DNA of 19,257 nt from Halieaceae bacterium UBA6060 (GTDB lineage Bacteria; Pseudomonadota; Gammaproteobacteria; Pseudomonadales; Halieaceae): the NCBI GenBank assembly GCA_002428935.1, contig DIYG01000152.1:1-19257 (forward strand). Direction: 5' to 3'. Shown one piece after another: positions 14,373-19,257 of this stretch (position 1 is the stretch's first letter; every line of letters starts with the position of its first letter). A program made the translations under genes and the position numbers. The notes below the pieces were generated by a model that had not been told where the DNA came from, did no database searches, and worked only from the letters and a program-made list of their open reading frames with translations.

Positions 14373-14728
14373 CGTAGCTGTTCGTAGACACTGTCACCCC
14401 AACCAACGAGTACGTCATCAACGAACACCAACGGAGTAGTTTCATCGCGGCTGGTATTGCCGTCCGAGTGCTTGCGCTGGGTGCGATAAAACAACACCCG
14501 CACTTCCTCACCGTCTCGGTCAAAGGCCTCTGATTCAGAGGGCGTGCCCAGTTTACCAACCACGTCTCCGCGGGCCATGCCCATCTCCAACTGGCTGATC
14601 ACCTGGCGGTTTTCTCGCTGCTCGTCCCGCCAGTCTTCATGACTGATCCGTTCGCCGTTAACGTAAACACAGCCTGTTGTACTCAGTCCCAGGAATACCG
14701 CGAGAGCGACGGAGATAGAAGATTTCAC
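14369..14728 (-). CDS. DUF3192-family lipoprotein
   Basis: From the GTG at 14728 the product is 119 residues. It has a short lipoprotein signal (KSSISVALAVFLGLSTTGC, with Cys at about 20) and the DUF3192 domain. The domain shows NRQVISQLEMGMARGDVVGK, LGTPSESEAFDRDG, VRVLFYRTQRKHSDGNTSRD and TTPLVFVDDVLVGWGD, all strongly diagnostic. Members are small envelope lipoproteins of gammaproteobacteria; the fold resembles SmpA/BamE-like domains, and function is unknown. AGGAT lies seven bases before the GTG. The open frame extends to 14818 but that extension has no ribosome-binding site and would bury the signal sequence. The lipobox has Thr at -3 rather than Leu, which is slightly unusual. It converges with the TPR gene. 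Confidence 0.88.
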   Translation of the reverse strand: MKSSISVALAVFLGLSTTGCVYVNGERISHEDWRDEQRENRQVISQLEMGMARGDVVGKLGTPSESEAFDRDGEEVRVLFYRTQRKHSDGNTSRDETTPLVFVDDVLVGWGDSVYEQLR

Positions 14729-14863
14729 TGTTTCATCCTTATATTGATGGACGCGTAGAGTCGAATCACCCCACGCTTGTACTGAGGCAATGATTCGCGG
14801 AAGCGCAAGGGGATTCAATCCTCGGGAGCACTACCGGTCGCAGAATAGAAACAGTTCGTCGCG

Positions 14864-14879
14864 CGGCCTGCTCAGGCCG
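14864..14879. repeat. Short hairpin downstream of the Nudix gene
   Basis: CGGCCTG (14864-14870) and CAGGCCG (14873-14879) are perfect inverted arms separated by CT, giving a usable 6-bp stem with a 4-base loop. It lies about 33 bases past the Nudix stop, without a following T-tract on the minus strand. It may aid termination or be a stray palindrome. Confidence 0.3.
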
Positions 14880-14911
14880 GAGAAAAACCCAGACTTACGG
14901 GCCTGCGTCGC

Positions 14912-15538
14912 TCAGCGCCAGGCAAACACCGGCTGCTCAAAGTGGGCCACGGGGGTGTGGCGACCAAACAGCGCGACCTCGCGAAACTGATAGAGCATGG
15001 CCCCCGTCGGTGCGTAGATTACGTCGTCGTGAAAACGCATGGACAGCACCTTCTCCTCGCTCTCTGCAATGCTTTGCAGGACCGGTGAATCCGGCCGCGC
15101 CAGTTCGCGAAAGCTAAAGGGGCGCACAAAATCCACTTCTGCAGGATTTGGGGTCAGTTCCTGCCAATCCCGATCGGTCCACAGCACCACCGGAGTGATC
15201 ACGTAACCGGAGCGCGTTGCATAGTCATCGAGCACTCCCAGGACCTCGTCTTCGCCGACGTCGATGCCAACTTCTTCCTGGAGTTCGCGCAGAGCGGCCT
15301 CTACAGCAGTTTCCCCCGGGTCCCGTCGTCCTCCGGGCAGTGCCCACTGCCGCGAGTGGGCTCGCAGGGAAGCACTGCGCCGGGTTACGGCAATAGCAGC
15401 GCGACCCTCATCCTGGACCACCGTTAGGGCTACGGACGCCAAGCGACGACGATTCCGAGGCATTTTTCGCCGTTCAAAGACCGTCAAATGACGGGCGAGT
15501 AACGTCCGCAGTTCCGGGCTATGGCGATGCAGATTCAC
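14912..15538 (-). CDS. Nudix hydrolase, CoA-pyrophosphatase (NudL)-like
   Basis: A 208-residue Nudix enzyme starting at GTG with AGGGG six bases upstream. The full Nudix box G-x5-E-x7-REL-x-EE-x-G is present at residues 70-92 (G70, E76, R84, E85, E88, E89, G91), so catalytic metal binding should be intact. The preceding segment AIAVTRRSASLRAHSRQWAL followed by PGG resembles the extra motif of CoA diphosphatases of the NudL group, which split CoA or CoA esters into 3',5'-ADP and phosphopantetheine. Substrate choice cannot be proved by eye, and another NDP-linked substrate is possible. It lies 75 bases downstream of yaeQ on the same strand, so the two may be cotranscribed. The protein has no signal peptide and is cytoplasmic. 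Confidence 0.88.
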   Translation of the reverse strand: MNLHRHSPELRTLLARHLTVFERRKMPRNRRRLASVALTVVQDEGRAAIAVTRRSASLRAHSRQWALPGGRRDPGETAVEAALRELQEEVGIDVGEDEVLGVLDDYATRSGYVITPVVLWTDRDWQELTPNPAEVDFVRPFSFRELARPDSPVLQSIAESEEKVLSMRFHDDVIYAPTGAMLYQFREVALFGRHTPVAHFEQPVFAWR

Positions 15539-15613
15539 CGTTCACCCCTAACACCGCGCCTTCTCAAGGGATGTAAACCCCGAGACCACACCTGGCTTTC
15601 GCTCCCAAGGAAT

Positions 15614-16156
15614 CTAAGCAAGACCCAAGACTCTCGGCTTTAGGGAATGGCTGGCTCCGTCCGCAGCCAGCCAGAGTTCGCCATCGGTGACCGTCGCCTG
15701 TAAATCCAAACCTGGAGCCGCCAGCTCGGCCAACTGCGCACATTCCGCATCACTTACGGCATAAACGCGAAGGTTCCTGAAGCGTGCCAGGGCTTCCTGA
15801 TGCTTCTCCCACCAAACGCTGAGCGCGCGATCTCCGTAAGCGTAGAGAATCACCTCCTGCGCCCGGCCACAGGCCTTGCGCAAGCGGTCCGGGTCGGGCG
15901 TACCCAATTCGATCCACAGCTCGATAGCGCCGGTGAGATCCTTCCGCCAAAGATCCGGCTCGTCGTCGGTGCTTATACCCCGACCAAACTCCAAACGCTG
16001 GTCCGCATGGAGGGCGAACACGGCGACCCGCAACATCATCCGTCCATCGGTCTCCGAGGGATGGCGAGCCACGGACAAGGGGAAATCACCGTAGGCATTG
16101 CGATCCAGGTCCGACACGTTGAGCCGAACCTTAAAGAGAGTCGCTTTTAGCGCCAT
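15614..16156 (-). CDS. yaeQ: YaeQ family protein
   Basis: A 180-residue cytoplasmic protein with the characteristic YaeQ start ALKATLFKVRLNVSDLDRNA and the motif LSVARHPSETDGRMMLRVAV. The family length is about 180 residues, as here. Other family-like stretches are GISTDDEPDLWRKDLTGAIE and LWIELGTPDPDRLRKACGRA. YaeQ is structurally a variant of the PD-(D/E)XK nuclease fold. In enterobacteria it was linked to suppression of RfaH loss, but its biochemical role is unclear. Acidic residues and a lysine of the WRKDLTG region are kept. It precedes the Nudix gene on the same strand. Only a weak ribosome-binding site is visible. A very short open frame bridges from the upstream peptidase stop into this start. 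Confidence 0.93.
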   Translation of the reverse strand: MALKATLFKVRLNVSDLDRNAYGDFPLSVARHPSETDGRMMLRVAVFALHADQRLEFGRGISTDDEPDLWRKDLTGAIELWIELGTPDPDRLRKACGRAQEVILYAYGDRALSVWWEKHQEALARFRNLRVYAVSDAECAQLAELAAPGLDLQATVTDGELWLAADGASHSLKPRVLGLA

Positions 16157-16253
16157 AGGGGCCGTGGCGGGACGTTAGTTAGCCGCCTATCCAGCAACAC
16201 CGGACGCCATCGACGGCGACACCGCGCAATGATGCTGGACCAGATAATGACCA

Positions 16254-18482
16254 TCAGGCCGATGGCTTCTTCAGCTCAGCAAACAGGAAGGCAAAGATAT
16301 CTGCGTACTGTTCGAGAATCTGCTCTCGGGTAGAGCCGATGCCGTGACCGGCGTCGAAGTCGATGCGTAGAAGCACATCGGAGTCGCCCTCGTTCACCGC
16401 CTGCATACGGGCCGCCATCTTGCCGGACATCCAGGGATTTACCCGCGGATCGTTAAAACCGTGAGTGAGCAGCGTGGCCGGGTAGTCCACCCCTTCCTCT
16501 ACGTGGTGATACGCCGACATGGCCAGCAAGTCCTTGAAGCCCTGCTCCTCGGTAACCGTGCCGAACTCCTTGATGTTGGGCACACCGTTAGTGGTGGTCT
16601 CGGCGCGGATCGCATCAAGCATGCCGACCTGAACCACGGCAGCACCAAACAGTTCTGGCCGATCGGTGATGGAGCGGCCTACAAGGATTCCCCCGGCGGA
16701 GCCTCCCATAGGCGCCACATGAGCCGCCGAGGTATAGCCCTGATCGATGAGGTACTCGGTACTGGCAATCAGATCCAACCAGGTGTTGGCCTTGGTGCTC
16801 ATACGGCCGGCATAGTGCCATTCCTTGCCGTACTCCCCACCGCCACGCACATGCGCAATGGCATAGATACCGCCCTGCTCAATCCACGCCATACGAATCG
16901 TCGAGAAGGACACATCCATAGAAATACCGTAGGAACCATAGCCCGCGACGATGGTGGGATTGCTGCCATCAAGTTCCAGATCTGCCCGATGGAGAATCGA
17001 CAGGGGTACCTTGGTGCCGTCATGCGACGTCACCAATACGTCCTTGGCGACAAAGCCCTCCATAGCATCAAAGGCACCCTGCGGCACCAGACCATCGTCC
17101 GTAAAGGTCCCGGATTCGGGGTCGTAGCGAAAGCGAACCCCGCCCTGAATCCACGAACTCTCATACATGCGCGCGCCGTCAATGAGCGGGGAAATTGCCG
17201 ATACATAGGCGGCGCCACCGCGAGGCATTTCTAGACGTTCGACATCCCCTCCGGGAACCAGACGCAAGACGGTGCTTACACCGTCAATCAATGCATCAAT
17301 ATACAGGGCGTCCTTAGCCGCGTTGACGCCGCTGAGGACCATCTCACCCGCAGGGATAACTACACTAGCTTTTTGGTAATCGGGCTCCGCCAGGGAGGTC
17401 CGCACCAGGCGATAGCGCGGCGCATCCTCAGCGGTCATGAGATAGATATCGTTGCCGACGGCGATGAAATCCTTAACCAGATCCGCTTCTTCGCTGATCC
17501 GTGACCACAGGATGTCGCCTCCCAGGAGGGACGTCCGCGGCGCGGAAAACAGAGAGATTTCATTGTTATCACCGTGCTTGACCTTGAGTACCGCGTAATC
17601 GGAGCCCGGTGTTATGACAATGCTGGGGAAATCCGTGTCCAATAGCGGTAGACGTTCCGACAAGCCGAAGCCCGCGACGACCGGGTCCTTTGCTGGATCT
17701 GCACCCAACGGGTGATAGCGCACGGAGGTTTGCTTGTAGATCTCTGTCACCGGTGCGTCTTCGGGGAGATCGCGCCGACGGCTGTAGTAAAAACCCTCAC
17801 CATTCTGGGTCCACTGGGGTCGGTTGTAGGCCGTCTCGACATTGGTAATCGGCGCATCCACCACATCACCGGAAGCTACCTCCATGATGTGATAAGTCGT
17901 AAGCTCCGAGCCGCCCTGGGCCAACCCATAGACCACGTATTTACCGTCCCAGGATGGCTGGTAGACCCCAAGGCTGTAATGCTCTTCACCCTCGGTGCTG
18001 AGGGCTTCGGGATCTACGAGCAACCGAGGTTCTTCGTCGCCGGGCTTTTGCACGTACAGCTTCTCACTGTTTTCCCCGGCTTCACGGCGGAAATAGAACA
18101 CGTCGCCATTGGCCAACTCTTTGACCCCGGATGTGCGAAAAGGCGCGCCCTGGTCGAGTTCGACAAGGCGCTCCAGGAGTTCTTGACGCTGCGGTAGCGC
18201 CTCCAGAATGTCCTGGGCGTAGGCAGCCTGTCCGCGAAACCACTCCTCCACATAGGGATCTTCCACATCCTCCATGTAGCGATAGGGGTCATCGACTTCG
18301 ACACCCCAGTGGGTATCCACCACATTCTCGATCTTCGCCACGGGCGCTTTGCGGCTTGCGGACTCACTCACACTGACTTCCTCTTCAACATGCTCAGACT
18401 GACATCCGACAAGGAGCAGCGATGCCACGGCTAGCGCAGACGCCAGGGACCGCGCACTAGAAAAACGGATTGGGGGCAACAT
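16254..18482 (-). CDS. Prolyl oligopeptidase family serine peptidase (S9A), lipoprotein
   Basis: From the ATG at 18482 the product is 742 residues. AAGGAG stands five bases before this ATG, and the longer frame to 18608 is rejected. A lipoprotein signal ends in LLLVGC (Cys27). The propeller region begins with VVDTHWGVEVDDPYRYMEDV, the N-terminal signature of S9A enzymes. The C-terminal alpha/beta-hydrolase domain carries the triad S595 in GGSAGG, D678 in GFNDPRVNP and H713 in AGHGIGST, plus the family stretch AHVRGGGEYGKEWHYAGR. It should cleave short proline-containing peptides and, being lipidated, act in the periplasm or on the outer membrane. Length and motifs are normal. The next gene on the strand is yaeQ. 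Confidence 0.95.
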   Translation of the reverse strand: MLPPIRFSSARSLASALAVASLLLVGCQSEHVEEEVSVSESASRKAPVAKIENVVDTHWGVEVDDPYRYMEDVEDPYVEEWFRGQAAYAQDILEALPQRQELLERLVELDQGAPFRTSGVKELANGDVFYFRREAGENSEKLYVQKPGDEEPRLLVDPEALSTEGEEHYSLGVYQPSWDGKYVVYGLAQGGSELTTYHIMEVASGDVVDAPITNVETAYNRPQWTQNGEGFYYSRRRDLPEDAPVTEIYKQTSVRYHPLGADPAKDPVVAGFGLSERLPLLDTDFPSIVITPGSDYAVLKVKHGDNNEISLFSAPRTSLLGGDILWSRISEEADLVKDFIAVGNDIYLMTAEDAPRYRLVRTSLAEPDYQKASVVIPAGEMVLSGVNAAKDALYIDALIDGVSTVLRLVPGGDVERLEMPRGGAAYVSAISPLIDGARMYESSWIQGGVRFRYDPESGTFTDDGLVPQGAFDAMEGFVAKDVLVTSHDGTKVPLSILHRADLELDGSNPTIVAGYGSYGISMDVSFSTIRMAWIEQGGIYAIAHVRGGGEYGKEWHYAGRMSTKANTWLDLIASTEYLIDQGYTSAAHVAPMGGSAGGILVGRSITDRPELFGAAVVQVGMLDAIRAETTTNGVPNIKEFGTVTEEQGFKDLLAMSAYHHVEEGVDYPATLLTHGFNDPRVNPWMSGKMAARMQAVNEGDSDVLLRIDFDAGHGIGSTREQILEQYADIFAFLFAELKKPSA

Positions 18483-18512
18483 GGGATCTCCTTGAAACGG
18501 TGAAAGGCGGGC

Positions 18513-18518
18513 AGCATA
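18513..18518 (-). promoter_or_regulatory. Possible -10 element for the prolyl oligopeptidase gene
   Basis: TATGCT on the minus strand lies about 30 bases before the ATG at 18482, a plausible -10 position giving a leader of roughly 24 bases. No good -35 hexamer is visible. Confidence 0.25.
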
Positions 18519-18576
18519 CACTGTGCCGAGGGGGAAGGAAGAGTGTCTGACAGGCTGGCAATTCTCTGGCCGTAGG

Positions 18577-18600
18577 GGCTTTCGGTCGCCACCGAAAACC
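18577..18600 (-). terminator. Hairpin between the amidohydrolase and the peptidase gene
   Basis: GGCTTTCGGT (18577-18586) and ACCGAAAACC (18591-18600) pair at 9 of 10 positions around a CGCC loop. It lies 34 bases past the amidohydrolase stop at 18635. It is a strong stem without a T-tract, so it may be a terminator of low efficiency or an mRNA-stabilising hairpin. Confidence 0.4.
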
Positions 18601-18634
18601 TCGATCACGGCAAGTGCTTACCTAAGCGTGAGCA

Positions 18635-19257
18635 TCAACCGGGACCGGAACCGCTCCAGCGAGCGAGGTTCAGAAATTCACGCCGGGAGCGCGGGCCATA
18701 GGTCCGAAAGTGGGGATCGGGGTGTTCGCGATAGCGAGTCCGGGCCGATGCCACGCGATCGGCGCGCAGGGATGACACGGTAGTCGCTTCCACGTCGTAA
18801 ACTCGCAGGGCGTTCTCCCCGAGGATTTTCCGCTTCACCTCCGCCGTTAACGGGGGATAGCCGAATTCCTCGGCCACCGCCGGCGCAATCTGGAAAGCTC
18901 GAAAAGCCTGAATCTGATCCTGCGGCGAGCCGTACCAGATCGAGTCCGTACCCCAGAGGATATTGTCCTCGCCCAGGTACTTCAGGAGCTTGCCCAGGGT
19001 GTGAGCTGCCGAATTGGGGTCGCGCATCAGAAACCGCCAGGTGGAGCCCAGTTCCGCATACACGTTGGAGCCCTTACCCAAATCATTATCGATGACGGTC
19101 TTGATGAGAGAATCAATCCCCTCGTTGCGCTCGGGATCGTAGGGACCCTCGCTCTGCCCGGGCACAAAACCCGAGTGGTAGATCAGAAACTCGATATCCG
19201 GATACAAACGGGCCGCGCGACCAATGTCGTCGCATAGGGAGTGTTCATAGGATCGGG
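18635..19257 (-). CDS. Amidohydrolase (Amidohydro_2 type), C-terminal part, runs off right edge
   Basis: About 207 C-terminal residues are visible and the frame is open to the window edge, so the start lies outside. Family features of metal-dependent TIM-barrel amidohydrolases (PF04909) are YPDIEFLIYHSGFVPGQSEG (metal-ligand His in the YHSG motif), NVYAELGSTWRFLMRDP, and the late barrel segment LLKYLGEDNILWGTDSIWYG, with the conserved catalytic Asp in GTDS. KRKILGENALRVYDV is the usual C-terminal helix. The extreme C-terminus reads YGPRSRREFLNLARWSG, which looks like a twin-arginine motif but is at the wrong end to act as a signal. The substrate cannot be told. The prolyl oligopeptidase gene follows on the same strand after a hairpin. 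Confidence 0.85.
   Translation of the reverse strand, partial: RSYEHSLCDDIGRAARLYPDIEFLIYHSGFVPGQSEGPYDPERNEGIDSLIKTVIDNDLGKGSNVYAELGSTWRFLMRDPNSAAHTLGKLLKYLGEDNILWGTDSIWYGSPQDQIQAFRAFQIAPAVAEEFGYPPLTAEVKRKILGENALRVYDVEATTVSSLRADRVASARTRYREHPDPHFRTYGPRSRREFLNLARWSGSGPG

Noticed and set aside
16461..17234. Plus-strand open frame of 257 codons inside the prolyl oligopeptidase gene
   Set aside because: It lies opposite the catalytic domain of a well-recognised S9A peptidase, and its translation has no recognisable domain.
18483..18608. N-terminal extension of the prolyl oligopeptidase
   Set aside because: The ATG at 18482 has a perfect AAGGAG and begins a lipoprotein signal; the extension would bury it and crosses a hairpin.
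1..19257. Search for tRNA, rRNA, CRISPR arrays, insertion sequences, integrases and attachment sites
   Set aside because: No cloverleaf, regular repeat-spacer pattern, transposase motif or terminal inverted repeat was seen by eye; the gene content looks like ordinary chromosome.

Overview
The window looks like a piece of chromosome from a marine gammaproteobacterium, probably of the Halieaceae (OM60/NOR5) type. This is inferred from the mid-to-high GC content and from the mix of YaeQ, DUF3192, DUF3313, DUF2092 and DUF6515 proteins, a FecI/FecR/TonB-receptor module, and many exported proteins. I saw no tRNA, rRNA, CRISPR array, insertion sequence or phage gene. Genes are tightly packed and mostly on the minus strand. 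Only three small genes run on the plus strand, and no gene-free stretch exceeds about 220 bases.

Layout from left to right. (1) Positions 1-2027, minus: an ECF sigma factor, its FecR-type membrane anti-sigma factor (4-base overlap), and the N-terminal signalling (STN) end of a TonB-dependent receptor that runs off the left edge. Together they form a cell-surface signalling cassette. (2) 2138-4320, minus: a secreted zinc metalloprotease of the HExxHxxGxxH type, translationally coupled to a small secreted protein. That small protein is a stand-alone version of the protease's own C-terminal four-cysteine domain. (3) 4537-5591, plus: an exported methyltransferase-like protein and a small two-helix membrane protein. 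(4) 5691-9532, minus: five consecutive exported proteins of unknown or DUF type (coiled coil, DUF3313, DUF2092, DUF6515-like, and an orphan), probably one envelope operon. A 27-bp near-palindrome lies just upstream of its first gene. (5) 9705-10781, minus: a diheme cytochrome c fused to a rhodanese domain.

(6) 10897-13287, minus: a coupled three-gene unit of an exported chalcone-isomerase-like protein, a cupin_8/JmjC-type iron(II)/2-oxoglutarate oxygenase, and an RhlA/PhaG-like alpha/beta hydrolase. Overlapping stop and start codons join all three. This is the most interesting candidate system in the window and suggests modification of a (hydroxy)acyl product. (7) 13485-14357, plus: an exported TPR protein. 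(8) 14369-19257, minus: a DUF3192 lipoprotein, a Nudix CoA-pyrophosphatase-like hydrolase, YaeQ, a prolyl oligopeptidase lipoprotein, and the C-terminal part of an amidohydrolase that runs off the right edge.

Several starts were moved inward from the longest open frame because of ribosome-binding sites, signal peptides or stop/start overlaps. These are the methyltransferase, coiled-coil, DUF2092, RhlA-like, oxygenase, DUF3192 and prolyl oligopeptidase genes. All function calls rest on motif recognition by eye; no database search was possible.
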